Below, in pieces: positions 10,282 to 25,200 of a stretch of DNA of 64,000 bases; the first letter of the stretch is position 1; every line of letters starts with the position of its first letter. The notes under the pieces were generated by a model. That model saw nothing but the letters and a program-made list of their open reading frames with translations, made no database searches and was not told the DNA's origin. A program made the position numbers and the translations under genes. The stretch comes from Berberis thunbergii (taxonomy: Eukaryota > Streptophyta > Magnoliopsida > Ranunculales > Berberidaceae): assembly GCA_003290165.1 (NCBI GenBank), contig QNQO01001830.1, forward strand, positions 53,501 through 117,500, written 5' to 3'.

Positions 10282-13200
10282 ATGACTATGGCATGTTATC
10301 GCCCACTGCGGTCTAACATTCAAGTCTTATGGAGGAGTCTTCATTGCTTGAGGAGTGGCATGCCAAAAAGTCGGAAAGTTGGGTACAACATACAGAGTAA
10401 CCAAATGCAAAGTTGGTGCTTTCCATGTTCATCTATTGTATCCAGAAAGGTATATTTCAGATATACTCAATTTAGTTCATCTGGATGGAAAACTCGTTGT
10501 TCCATGTGAAAGAGAAATCTATTGTAAAAACAAAAAAAGCCATTCAGTCCAGATTTTGGTTAAAAAAACTTGGTGCAACATACTCTGAGAACATTATTGT
10601 CTAAATTGAGTTTCTCCTAAGAAAATTACTGAATTTAATCCTGTTAATTTTAGTAATACTAGCTTCAAGAATGCATTTACATGTTCAAAGTTACAGAATT
10701 TTATATCAAAATCCAAACCCCCAATTGTTTGCTATGAAAAAATGCTCTAAGTTTGACTCATCGAGCCTTGGCCTGTCACTCTCTTGTTCTATGAATGTAT
10801 CATGGAATAAAGATGTGGTGTCTTTCAATCTATCATATTAGTAATGGGCTAACGGGCAACAGTATGCACAATGGAATGATTTATTGAACCACAGAAGAAA
10901 GCAACAAACTTTTTGAAGTGAACCAGAATGTAATGGACCTACCAAAGCTTCATACCAAACTGATTGACAAACTTTTTTGTGTGTTACCTTAAAGTTCAAA
11001 GATCCAATTAAAAACCCTATCATTTTTCAAGTTCCGTACAATTTTCAGAATTTATGTTTTGGTAGATACAACTTCTCTCCCCTTGGAGCAGGGCAGTAAA
11101 TATGCATTGAACTTTCATTACTTCAGTATGTACTTGGCATCTGGCGTGTATAAGATGTATAACGCGTGAAACTGAAAAAAATACCAACATGTAAGTGAAT
11201 CAGTTGAAGCTTGAGTACACCATAGGCTAAGAGAAGATTTATTAAAATGGTTTGGCCTTCTTGAGATTATTTTTAAGTGTATTTATGCAAGTAAAATTAA
11301 CTAGAGATTAAGACAAACTAGGAAATGAATCCTGAAAATTTTAGTTGCACAATGCATCGGTATCCTTTCATGTCCATTTTGTAGAAGTCTTTGACATTTG
11401 CTGAAGTGATTACATTGTTCTTTTGGAGATTATTACTGAGCTGAATAGTTTGTTATGTGTGCAAGTTTGACATGGCACTTATCTAGCAGGGTTTTTCTAT
11501 GCTATGTAATGGTGTAGATACAGACTTGTCAGGGATTTCTCATGCAATGACTTCTCATAGTACGCCGCTCGAAGACATGGTTCTTGATGTTGCCAAGTCT
11601 AAAGAAGACGTGAATCTTAATTCTTTGAGCGGCCGGGTGATGCTCATTGATGGCACATCAGTAATTTACAGAGCTTATTACAGGCTTTTAGGTATGCTAG
11701 TTTAATTAATTTATGTATGATATTGAAAAAAAAAAAATCTTGGGCTTCATATAGTTTGTTATTTTTGCTCAACTTCTTGGTATGATCTAGTTCTTGATAC
11801 AATGGTTGACATTGTGGGTTCATTGTATACGCATCGATATAGATTGTACTTTATTGGACTACTGGTTTTATTTGTCTTAGGGGAGCGCATACAGTAGTTT
11901 GCCTTACCACGTGGAATCACATCATTCAGACCATGGAGAGTGATATTTGTTGACCCAATGCCATATGAGAATCCAAGATATCCATAAAACGTTCTTAACC
12001 CATGTAGATTGTTTCCTTTCAACAACACCCTTTGGTTTCTTTCCTTTTATATCTTTCCATAAAATGAATTAAATAGATTGAAAATAGACTGAAACTGAGA
12101 ATGTAGTTTGTGATCAACAGTACATTGTCCAAGTGACTAATTAAAATTTGGAATATCATGTCCCAAAAAATTTATAAAAATGTTGTAAATAGTTTGTGGC
12201 ATCCATAGAGGATTCAATTTAAGGTGGAAATGATCTCTACTCTGTATTCTTATACTAGGACACGGCGTTCTGTATGAGCAGTTTGTCTTATCGAGTGCTA
12301 AACCATTCGTTTCGTTCAAGAAAGAGTTGCAATGAATCATGAAAATTGGATGGGATTAAAGGAGTCATGTTGTCTTTGCAATTCATGAAACACAAACCTT
12401 TTTTAAGGAACTTATTTAAATTGGATAGATGTTTTAAGGAACTTATTTAAAGTGGATAGATGTTTAGATTCAGGTCATGACAGAGGTGATTCTATAGCAG
12501 CTAAGTGAAATGAACCAATTCCCAATGCCAGGCCGGCCATCATATACTCGGTATGGGTACCAATCTGACCCGTACAACAATACATCAATAAGCTCCTTGG
12601 AGCTATCATCAATTCCTCCAACTGGCAACCCAAAACTTCCACCCCTATGCCACTGTTAGTGGTTTAGCACTGTCCCCTACTGTGTATACCGCACTTTTAG
12701 TTTGACAGGAATATCTCCTATTACGAGCTTAGTTGATTAAGGAAATTTTCCTATATGGATAAAGTTTCATTTATCAATTAGAACAAGTCCAGTTTCCTTG
12801 TTGGACAAAGTTTCCTAGACCAATTAGGACGTCTAGGACAAAGAATGTTACACATGAATTTAGTGTGGTTCGTAATTCAGTTTTTTGCTGTAAATATGAA
12901 AATTCTCCTCGTGGGACAAGGAAAATGATACAAGAAACACTTTTCTATTAGGAGTAAGTTTTCCTTGTTTGGTTTGGACTTATTTTAGCCAATATATGGT
13001 GTATGTAGGTTCAAAGCATCCAGGAGATCCGAGAATTAAAGGCTGGAGAGATGTAGATCCATAACTTATTAAGCAACGATCTCAAGAGAGTTGTTCTTAA
13101 GAAAGAGCCTTAATAATTTGTACTTGAGGAAGAGCTTGTAAAGTAGCCTCTCAAAGAGTTTGTTTTCGAAAGAATATTATAATATTTGTTAGTTAATAAG

Positions 13201-16200
13201 ATAACAAAGGTTGGATCCTCAAGAGAGTTTTTGTTGAGAGGTTGTAATCGTTGTTCTAATAATATAGTGGAAGGATTGAAAAAGAAATGTGGTCGTGTCT
13301 TCTTTTGTTGTTTCTGCATAAGCTCGAAATCATTTGCGTATCATAGTTACTCTTACAACCCGAACATAATTGAAAAACCAACAAAGAATATTTTAAGTTC
13401 TCCATTAGGTGCAAATAATCATCTAGGAAGAAAAGATATCAATAAATTGAAGATTTGTGATCTATAGGTGAAATTTGAAAACTAGGCAATAGTTTTAAAT
13501 TCGTGAATTTAGCAATCAATTTACTGAAAACTTGCAACACTGTAGTAAACTGAAAAGAGACGATGGATCCCGTACAAATACCTCAACATGTTTGGAAGAA
13601 TCCTATGCAACGACACTCTATTTTTACAAAAAGAAAAAAAAAAGTGTTCCAACAAGTACTGTGTCTGATCCTCGTGTTGACACTTGCGGATACTCCCATC
13701 GGAACTCCATGCTTAGATCATTAAAACTTTCACATATCTTTAAAAAGTTTAAATTCTATACTAATTTTACAAGTATATCATGGCAAGTTAGTAGTATATG
13801 AGTAGCAATATTGACCTACAAGTTAAAGAATATCAACTAGTAGTCGAAATTTTATGTGCTTTTCTGTCCAACATGTCCGAGACTTCGTATCCGTGTTAAA
13901 TATCGACACCTGTATTTGTGTCGTTGTTACATAGGAAAAAAACCAACTGGAGCAAACCCCCGAGGATGAAAAAATGAATTAGCAATATGCATGCCTTGAC
14001 ACATCTCCCTATCCCACAAAAGAAGTTGATTAGACAAGACAAAGATACTAAGATAAAAAACAAACATTTGTGGGATCTTGTGGTAGAGATTGGGATATGG
14101 AAGGCAGGATTGCTTTCAATAGGTGGTAGACTTGTTTTCTTGAGAATGACGTCTCCGATATGTCGATTGACTGCATGCTGCTTTTCCACATTACATTAGT
14201 TTCTCATAAGTTAAGAAGTATGTCAAAGAATTTCTTGTGGTGTTGTGGGAGAAAGACAAGGACTTAGATTCTTTGACCTGCGATCTGGGGTGTATATGTG
14301 CAAAAGTGAGTTGTTATGGTAGTCAGCCTCTTCAAGTGATGAACAAAGCGGTAGCTATCTATTGGTTAGGGAGATAGGACATTGGACAAAGATGGAGTCC
14401 ATGTGGCAGAGTATTATTTGGAAAAATATGATACTCTAGGATTGAATTGGTTTCTTAGGAAGATGAACTCATATGGTTCTAGTATCTAGAATTTATTTTA
14501 TTTTTAGTTACAAGTAAAATTCAGTAGAAGTGTTGTGGTGGTCGTAAGAAGAAATGATAGGGTGAGCTTCTGGTAACATATGACTAGATGAAGCTTTCAA
14601 AGATAGGGCGCATATGCTTTAGTTATGCTCTTTGCAACACGAAGCATGGGCATTTGATGGAGTTTGGTGGTTAGGTTAATTGGGTTATGAAGTGGGTGTG
14701 TGGGACTTCATCTTGATACTAGGGCGCTACGTTGTACTAGGTTCTTTGCTCTTTATCAACAATAAATATTTTACCCTTAAAAAAAGAAAAAAAATGGTGC
14801 ATCATGAAACACGACCTGCAGTTGTTTATTTCAATAATGGCTTCCTTTTCTAATATATAGAACTATTTATTATTCTTGCTTGTGCTTTAGCTGCTCGAAT
14901 TTTCTACTGTAGCTCAAGTCATCTTGTTCTAACCTAAGTTATTAATGCGGCAAAAAATCGCAGATTAATCGCAATTTGGAGTTTGACCGAGCCTATTTGG
15001 GTGAAATCGATTGGGGTTTAACAATCACCGATTAATTGGCAAAACTCGGCGAATCACCAATTAATTGGCCTAGCCGACTTGCCGATTCATCGCTGTGTTG
15101 GAAAGCTAGGTTGTTTGTAGTTATATAAGTATGGTAACCTGCAAATTTAAATTCATTTGATTAATTAGTAAAGTAGTGACTATGATTTATTAGTAAAATA
15201 ATGTAATTACAAATTTACACCATTTTGATTAATTATTTATTTTGTAATCTATGACTGATTAAATTTTAAAATATATACTTTGAAAAAATTGACCAATTAA
15301 ATTCGATTAATCCCGCTTAATCGTAATTTGGTCCTGGACCGCACTGCGGCCGCTTTTCGATTTAACTGCATAGGTTCTAAAATACTCTGCATTTTCTCAT
15401 CTTGTTGTTCCTTTCTAATTTGTGTTTTGCCATTGCGCACAGCGAAATTACACCATGGTCATCTACCAAATGCTGATGGGAACGGAGATTGGGTTTTAAC
15501 TATATTTACGGCTCTTACACTTGTAAGTTATACGTATTTGTCATAGTACTAGGTAATTCAAGGTTTTTTAGATATTTCCAACTTTATGTATGTGTGTGTG
15601 GACAAAATCGCTTTCTATTTCCGCCTGTGTAGAGGCTTCCTTATTATTATTGTTATTATTTCGTGTGTGTGAGTGGACAAAATCTCATTTACAGAGGTAG
15701 GACATCCACAATAATTCATTCATGTGCGAAACCTCAAAGTCCATCAAATGTGCTCTTCAATGAAACTGACAATCTATATTGTATTTTATTTTATTGTAAT
15801 AGTGTATATATTTATTTAAGATATAACATAGATTTAGTGAAATATAGAAGAAAGAAACTGTAACACTGATTTAGTGAACTATAGGAGAAAAAAATTATTT
15901 GTGAATGAGCAACTGGTTACCTTCTGGTTTCATTCTTCATGTGGATGGGGTGTGGAATAGGCTCAAATCCACGGTTGAATTGGCTCAAAGAGGAATGGAT
16001 AGTGAAATGAGGTTTTCTTTCTGCTGAAGAGCTTAGAACATCCTCTTATTTATTGTGGATGGATCAAACAGTGTGTGGATGCACTTTATTCGGCTGTTTG
16101 GTATGTATTGGGTAATGCATGCTTCAATGGGTGTGCTGCTAAGAAGCTTTAGGACCCCATGATATCTCTCCAGAGGGAACATATTATCGAAGTACTCTCT

Positions 16201-19200
16201 TTTGTAGTGTGCTTGACTATTTAACAATGACATGGACACGGGTGTCGTGTCCATGTCATTGTTAGACATGGATAAGCTGTTAGGCATGTCGACCAAAAAG
16301 TAGAGTATGAGTCACACTGGACATGCCTGTACATTTTAGTATTAAATTTTGTATTATTAGTCATATTCTTTCACTTGTAGGTCAATATTGCTCCATATGT
16401 ATTATATCGATATTGCTACACATGTATTCCTATCAATATTGCTACATATGTATTACCAACTTAGCATAATATGTGTATAACATTTGTAACAAAATTTAAA
16501 CTTTAAAAAATTATGTGAAAATTGATAATCTAAGCGTGAAGTATCCGATGAGTGTCTAGGTGTCTGTGTGTTGATACGCATCCAACACGGTTAATTTTTT
16601 TGATAATGAAGTGTAGTTACATATGTACCCGAGAATATGAAAGGAAGGAAATAACAAGAATTTCAGTGAGAAAACACTAGAGAAAAACCAAAGATTGGGG
16701 GTGTTGTAATCATGGAGGTTTTTACCACTTTGTGTGGATGAGTTCTCATCTTCCATCTTTCAAAAGGTTCTTGGAGAATCTTTATGCTAAATTGCTAATT
16801 ATGATTTGTTGTGTTGGAACCTTAATTAACAAAATGTCATCTTTGCAAGAAGAAGAAGATTAAATACAAGAAGAGAAGAAGGGAGATTGCGAAGATGAAA
16901 AAGGTGAAATAGGAACAACAATAGGAGAAATCAAGGAATAAGAAAACAACAATAATAAAGGAATAAGAAAATAATAATAATGAACTGATAATTAATTGAT
17001 TCAAACTTGGATACCAAAACTTGTATTTGCAGCTCCATATAGATAACTCCATAATAAGAGCTTAAAAACCTACCAAAATAATGGAAATTACTTTCCTAAG
17101 CTATCTATTACTTAATAACAACCTTCTAAGCCTATTAGGAATTTATGACTAAAATTGGACACTCCTAAGGATTTCTAATATTAGCCTAAATAATAAAAAC
17201 AAAAATAAACAAAATAAAATTTTGGAAATCATACAAAAATTATGAAGTACATGACCATCTGGTTTTCTACGCATTCTCATCTTCTTTGAAATAACTCGCC
17301 CTCGAGTTATGCATTGGAACAATAATAACATCATTGTGATGAAATGTGAGAGATAAGACAACTTTATCTTTCCAATGCCGCTTGTGACTTCCTTTTCTTC
17401 AACAACCTTTGAAAAATCTTTAAAACTTGGGAAATTTTTTTTTCAGAAGTTGTAAATTGTATTCTTTTTACAATATCTTGCAAAGGGATCTTCAAAGTCA
17501 TTTTTTGTGTACCCCTCTTCTTTGAGCAAACTCGCCTTTGACTTTGTTCAACATGAGTGTGAGGATTGTCATCTTCTTTGAAAGGTGAAATGGAAGATTT
17601 TTTTTTGTGGTTTTAAGGATTGTTTGAGAAAAGTTGAGTTTTGGATTAGGTTGAGTAAGGATGTCTCTAAGTGGGTCGGGTTTCAGAGGTGTTTGCTTGA
17701 TTGGGTTTATTTTGAAAGGTGCATCTTTGGTTCAATCCTGTTGTGGTGAGGGTGTAATTTTAGATATTAGTTTTGGGACTGGTTTGGGGCGAGCCAGAGT
17801 AGGTAAGGGGATTAATTTAGGAGTAGGAAGAATGCCTTTGATTATAGGAGTAGGTGGTAAAGGAGGGAGCAGTTTTGGGTCCGATAAAGTGGAAAGTTTT
17901 TGTTGGTGTGTGGTATGAGGTATGTTATTGGGTTTGATTTCAAGTATAAGCTTTGGTTTGGGGAGAAATGAAGCAGGTGAAATAATTGGTGAAGTTTGAA
18001 TATGTGGTGTTGGTAAAGTAAATGGGGAAGGTTGAATAAGCGGTTGTGGCGGTGATGATTTTTGTAGCGGTGGGTGATGGTAAAGTAATTGGGGAAGTTT
18101 GAATAAGCTGTGGTAATGGTGATGGTCTTTTTAGTGATGGCTGATGATACTCGAGAAGTGTTTCATTGTATTTGTGCATGGTGCAGTAGATAACATATTC
18201 TTCCTCCAAGTCAAACACGCTCCTCTGCCCAAACCCCAACTTTTAATCACTGATTCAATCAAACCATGGTCTTAAAAGGAATAATGCTTCCAATAAGTAA
18301 GTTGAGAATGACAATGTTATATTTGCCCATAGGTTTGGTCCAAAATATGTAGAAGTGAAGAATGTTCATCATACGTAGCTGATAAGCGTGATTCATTGAT
18401 TGATTGATTCAAACTTGGAATACCAAAATTCGTCATTTGGGGCTCCTCATTGATAACTTATAATAAAAACTTAGAAACCTACTAAACAAATTGGACACTC
18501 CCAAGGTCTCAATTCGACATAAGCTGTCTATAACCTAATATCAACCTTCTAAACCTAAACCTATTAGGACTCAAATTGGACACTCCCAAGGGCTTCTAAT
18601 ATTAGTCTGAATAATAAAAAACGGGAATAGATAAAATAAAAGAAACTTTATAAATCCTACAAAAATTAGAAAATACAGGACCATCTTATTTCCTATGTCA
18701 TAATGCTCTATGATGTACTTCCATTAAGTGTTTATCAAAGAAAAAAAAATCTTACCTTTGAAAAGTATAGACTCACGAAATAATCATATATATTACATAG
18801 AACCTTATAAAGTATATAAGTTACTCATTTGTTTTGTAGTCCATGAAGAAAATTGGTCAATGATTTCATCTTGTATAAACAATCGAATATATTACGTAGA
18901 ATCATATGATTGATATTTGTGTGTTTTATTTTATTTAGTTTGAATAAAATTTGTAATAAGTAAATGGGTTATTTTTTGTTTTCCCCTTCTAGAAATAGGT
19001 AATTAGTGGTTGGCCCCACAAATAATTCAAAATTAGTGTCTCCCCTTATCTCCCCATTCATAATTTATGGAGTCTCCCCTGTGAGACTCCATAAATTATG
19101 ACAAAATTCCCCCTAGGGAAACCTCCGATTACTTATTAATAATTGGGGTATTTACAACTTAACCCTGATTTACACGTGAGCATAATTTAGATGAAATCGA

Positions 19201-22200
19201 TCGTAGCCATTCCGCAAATGGAAGAAAAATAATGGATGGCTAGGCTTAAAAATGTGTATCTCTACGAGTAGTTAAAATCTTAAATCCACCTTCCGCCATT
19301 TCCCATGCAACAAGGTTCATTACTAGACCAATCACTGTCACTACAAACATCTTTACCCCAATTCAAATCAGGTTTATTCGTTTCTTCAAATTCGAAGAAC
19401 ATGTACTTGGGGACCCACCAATTCATCATTGGTTCTTCTCAAGCTACCCAACAAATCAACCTTTTTCGTTCCGCTGTCATACCATGTAATAGCGAGAAAT
19501 GAAGGGCTTGAGTTCACAAATACAGACTTGGACATGGGTCTCAAAATTGTGTGACATTTCATGTGTTAAATGTAAGATTGGGGGACATGATAGTATATTT
19601 AATATTAACATTCTATATAAGATAATTTAAATAATTTTGAGGTATATACCATTGGTTGGAATAAGATGCATGTCTCTGCAAAACTAATTTATAATTTTAA
19701 ATAACAAATGACTAGGTTTTGCCTAAGCCATAGCTTATACTTGTGAGTTGTGATGCTTGAAATCTCAATGTCTAAAATTAGGAGTGCCAGTATTGTGCTG
19801 TGTTTGAGTTTGTGTCCACACATGTGAACAAATGATTCGTTGAAACGCGAAAAGTATTGGCATAACCCAACAGAGTGCTTTTTATTGAACCATCACCATA
19901 CAAAGTCTAGGGATGAGAGTGTGAAGAATGCCCCTGCGATTAATCAGGTAATTTTGGTAGAACTTGAATATGATATTGGGGATTTTGATATTTTGTGCTC
20001 TCCTTCGATCTCCATTTGAAATCGAGTGATTTTGGTAGACACTGAAGATGAATTTGGGGAAATTCTGTCTGATTTTGATGTGTTGGGGGTTTTCAGCCGA
20101 GATGAACAAAGAAATAATGGAATGAACAAGAGAAATGAGAAATGAGAAATAATGGAAGGTGAATGGTGATGGTGGTGGCCTCATCATTGTTGCTTAGTGA
20201 ACGATGGAAGATGAAGATAAGTTAAAAATTATTAACCTCTAGATGCTCATCTAGATCCACATTGTTAGTCCTAACCATCCATGATTTTTCTTGTGCTGGA
20301 TGGCCAAGATGTTTTCATCTGAAGCTCACATGTGGGAATAAGGCTTAATTTGTGGATTGCCCGTATATAAATAGGTAAAAAGTGCCCCCCTAAGGGCATT
20401 TTTGTCATAATTTATGGACTCATGGTCAATGGACAGCAACTATTATTCAAGGGGGGAGATTTTAAGTTTAAATGTGTGGGGACAACCGCTAATTAGTTAT
20501 TTCTAATAGGGGCAAACACAATTTAACCCCTAACTACTAGATAACCTTGATTACCTAGTAATGGTTCAATTGTTTCCATAGAAACTAACAATATATGTGC
20601 ACTTGAAATCCCGATGGCCTTTATTTGGTGTCCGGACTGGAAACCCAACCGGAAACCTTTCATTTTATATTTTAGGCTATGAGCGGGGCAACGACTTATG
20701 TTTTCAAATTTTAGCCCGGCTAGACTGTTTTTGTTGCCTGAGTTGACCCTGCCAGAAGGATGTAGTGGCTCAATGATTACTTGAAGTACTTCTAGCCAAC
20801 CCCTCACCCTTTTACCAGTTCTTAGGTTCTCACAATGCTACTATGACATGTTTGAGGCCCTGCCTCAACTTTGGAGATCTATAGTACCACACTAGGGCAT
20901 TATGTCTTATTTGAGCCAAATGGAGTTGATATTTTGTGGGGATGTTGTTTATGTTGAGGTTCAGGTGACAAAAAAAGCTTCCCTTGAGTGAGGGTGATCT
21001 GCTTGAAGCTTTTAGCAAATTTCTTTTTCCAGTATTATTAGTAACTTTCTCAGCAAACACTAGTTATTTATTTAAAGAATCACGTCTCTTTTTAATTTTT
21101 TCTTGACCTTCTTAGGTTTTTCTGAAGTGATGACATCCGTTTGTGTTGCAGATTATTGATGTACTCGAATTTGGTCCATCACATGTTGCGGTATGTTTCT
21201 ATTCATATATGTGATTTGCAGATGAGTTTTAGTTATGCATGTAATGCAATGTCAGTGAGTCACTAACACTTAATGTCTCACAAAGCACTTAATGTGTCTC
21301 ATAAAGTGCTTAGTGTGTCTATAAAGCTTGATGTTGTGGGTCTAGAACAACCTGTTTCTGTTTAACTCCATTGGTAACCGACCATTCAACCACTTAAAAA
21401 AGGTCAATTTCATCACAATTCCAAGCGACGGAACAACGACACCCTGAAGCTAACGTAAAACTACTTGTTATCATCATTAATTTAGCTTTGGTTAAATTTT
21501 ATATTTGGCCTAATATTCTTTCCCTATTTTTTTAAATGAATTTCTACGGTTTTGGTGATTGATGAACGCCTTTCAATTGCAGGTGGTGTTTGACCATGAT
21601 GGTGAGTTGTAACAATCAATGACATACTTCATTTACCGTTACTTTTTGTTCAGTGATTGAGCTTTTCAAGGTAATGACATCTTCCATTAAGGATTTTGAC
21701 GTGTTTTGGGTTTATGCTCTACACATGCATTCAGATTTCTTATAACCTTTAAATTTGAGTGCCCTTAAAGGCCTTCTGATTGGGAACTTAATATTGCATG
21801 CCATGATATAACTGAATGATATATTGATATTAGGAATGTTACTAATAATATTAAAGGCATAAAGGTCATTTTGAGGTCTTGGGACAATTTACAGAACAAT
21901 AAACCTGAAACTAATAGCTATTTGTATCCCTTATCTGCAACTATACCCCTCACCAAACTCCCTTCTTTTCAACCATACATTTCAACATTGTCATATTCTC
22001 TAACCTCCACTGCAACATCCAAAGGGAGGAAGGAATCAGTCGTCATTTGGGTGCTCAAATCATACGAAATACACTGAGCTACGGACATATTGACAGGATT
22101 GCCCCTATTCGGTTCAGTTTCTGGATCAACCTCTTTCCTTGTGTACCATACGATCTGAGCCTATGCAAATAGTCATCGCTCTTTCGAAACCCTCCATCTC

Positions 22201-25200
22201 TATCTTCTAGTGTCTCAACTCATGCTCTTTATTCTGAAGGCCTGCATTTCGGCATCATTTGTCCTCTTCGGCAAGTCTGTTCCTGGAGATGCCATAAGAA
22301 CCGTGTTCCAGACTGACATGTATGTTGAGGCTCCTCCACTTGAAATTTCATATTGAAAGTATTGGTAGATGGAAAAAAATTATAAAAGCCATGGATTTGA
22401 GTATGAAATATTTAAATGGTGATCCCGTTGACCAAAAAGAACACCACTGTTACAAAGCACAATCACGACCACCTCCTCCAATACCTCAGTTTGACAAAAG
22501 AAAAAGTTGGCCACTGGGGTTTTGTTGTTGTTTTGATTCAACAGAATTTATAACTTATCGCCTAAAAATAACATCATCACCACCACCTCCACAGCCTCCA
22601 TAAAAACCACATTTTTTTTTCAAGCAAAACATGATGGAAGGATATACTAACAGGTGGGGGGTTGGAGTACAATGATGAGGGAGGGCATTACCAGACCAAC
22701 AGAAACAAGAAAGAGGAAGCTACAAAAGAATTGCCAACTGAACATGAAGTGACCAATTTGGCATGATTGATCTAATTTGATGACGTGGACATCATGTGTA
22801 TTGCAATTCCCATGAGTTCAAACAAAAAATATTTAAAGAATATTTCATGTGTTACTTCTATTAAATTGAGGTAAGGATTTTCATAACTTCAAGGATTTTT
22901 AGGTTTGATGTTCTCTAAAAATAAAAGCCTAAAAGGCTCATATGCAATTGGTGAATTTTGAGCTATGCAGTTAAAACGGATAACAGATCTATAACGTTAT
23001 AGGTTATAACGGGATATAATGGAATAATTTTTTAAATATATTTTAAATACTCTCACAAAGTATTAATGTATTATAGAGTAAAAAAAGTAAATCATGTTCA
23101 TAACATTAAATTTAAAAACAAAAAAATTAATAAAAACACCTTCCCTTCGTATGAGAGTGAGATCGCAATAGAGAGTGCGATCGATTCTTCGTCTTCTTTT
23201 ACACTCGTTCTCGGTAAAATGGCGAGGTCTGGTTCTATGTCGATCGGTGACGGCTAGCTCAAGTCATTTTTTCCTATGAGTCTATGGTTCTCGTTCGAAC
23301 GAGAATGAAATGGGTGATTTTTTTAATATATTAGAACAAAATGTTAAAACAGAGTTATTGAAAAAAAAACGTTATCTCAATAACGGTCATTTACCGCTGT
23401 TATATTGGAGCTGGATACCATAACGTGATAATGCCACAACGTAATGGCTTACCCCCGTTAAGAGTTATATCGACGTTATAACGCCGTTTTAACTGTACAG
23501 ATTTTGAGTAACAAAAGTAGAGTATTTGGAGTGGGTTGAGAATCCTATATTCTTTGTGAATGTTCTCAAAATACTCCTCTAGGGTTTGCTTCCGCGACAA
23601 TCACATTAGTTGGTATCACAATGCAGGAATTAAAAGAAAATAAGTCTTCGATAAAACAAATAAAACGAAATAAAAACTCTTTTCTTCAATTGTCTAACAA
23701 AGAATAACCTACGCCTTATTTATATTTGACCTAACTTCTCTGGCAAACAAACCTAATCCTAAACGTAATTGAAAACTAAAACCCTAACTATTGTGGGATG
23801 TTACTAAATAACCCCACTTACAATATTACCAATACCAATATTATTGAAAAAGCCCGCTTACATCAACCTCCTTGAGTTGAAAAAGTTTGTCATCGAGATT
23901 AAAGTTGAAGTCAGACGAGCACAAGCAAGCCAATCACTGAACATAAAGCGAAGTGCATTAGCAGAAGTGTACCTTGAAATTTGCCACGATACACACTTGC
24001 AAAAAACAGAGGAACCAACTCAAAAATAAATCAAGGTGACTCAAAGAACTATAAGTTGCGAGAAACCTGAGAAGACGCTTGCACATAAGCTCGTGCCACA
24101 AAAATGTCCCAATACAAATCGACATAATCATTGGCACTCACTGTGTCCGTTGCTGTAGGAATATCCTCTGCTTTTTAAAAAATGGGAAGAAGTCACATAA
24201 GTCAAATGACCCATATTTCGAATATCGAGTACGCGTTATAGTGCCCGTAACTTCCTAAAAAAGTTGGGAGGGACTCTCCAACTCTTTCCACATCTGGGCA
24301 AGTTCATCTTCCTCCAATAGGGCCTAATGCAGTCGAATCGGCATAATATTTTTTAAATATTGGATGGGTGCTCTCATAATATTTGGGGTGGAAATAGCTA
24401 TTGGGGACTAGGGATCACTTTATAGGTCTTAGACTAACTAAGAAAATAGGTTAGGGGTTGGTTATAATTTCAAAATTTTTTTCCTCACCCACCCACGATC
24501 TGTAACTGAAAAAATGGGGTTCGGGGATGCGACTATCTGAGGCTGCAAAAGCGTCGGCTGGGTTGGGGCTGGCAGCGGCAACTGCGGAGGGTTGCACGAC
24601 ACGACACTATGATAAAATGCTGGGGGTTGGAAGGTACGATCAAACAAAGGGATGGTCAAAGGGATGTGATCGACCAAGGGGATGGTTGTGGAGGTCGATT
24701 GAATAGGGAAGGGTGGATTAGCAGGGTCGATCAACTGTGGCGGCAAGGAGGTGATTTGTCGTGTTTGCGAACGTGGCTGCTAGATCTAGGATGAAGCAGC
24801 GATGGCGGGTCTTTGACGATTGCTTTGATTCAGAGTATGCCAAGGATGACGGTAGTGGGTCTGAGTTTCTTCTAGTCGTTTCCTCTATGTTCTCTTCTCA
24901 ACTTCTACCTTCAAACCTCTTCTCAATCTCTTTCCAAACAAATTAACGAACAAGTACCGCTTCAGCTGTGATACCAATTGATATAATTAAAATTGCAAAT
25001 AAATTCGACAAAACAAATAAACGATATAAAAACTTTTTCTTCAATCAACTGTCTAACAAAAAACAACCTATGCCTTGTTTATGTTTGACCTAACTTCTCT
25101 GGCAAGCAAACCTAACCTTGAGCTTAATTGGAAATCAAAGCCCTAACTATTATGGGTTGTTATTAAATAGACCCAGTTACAATATTACTAATATTACTAA

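Noticed and set aside
19305..19499. A 65-codon frame with Ser/Gln-rich, transit-peptide-like composition inside intron 3.
   Set aside because: No recognisable domain, no matching exon borders, and it lies between MITE copies; it could be a gene fragment but nothing supports it.
24609..24946. Short plus-strand frames in the TRIM-like element.
   Set aside because: They overlap the minus-strand Pro-rich frame, have no domain, and the element's own signals point to the minus strand.
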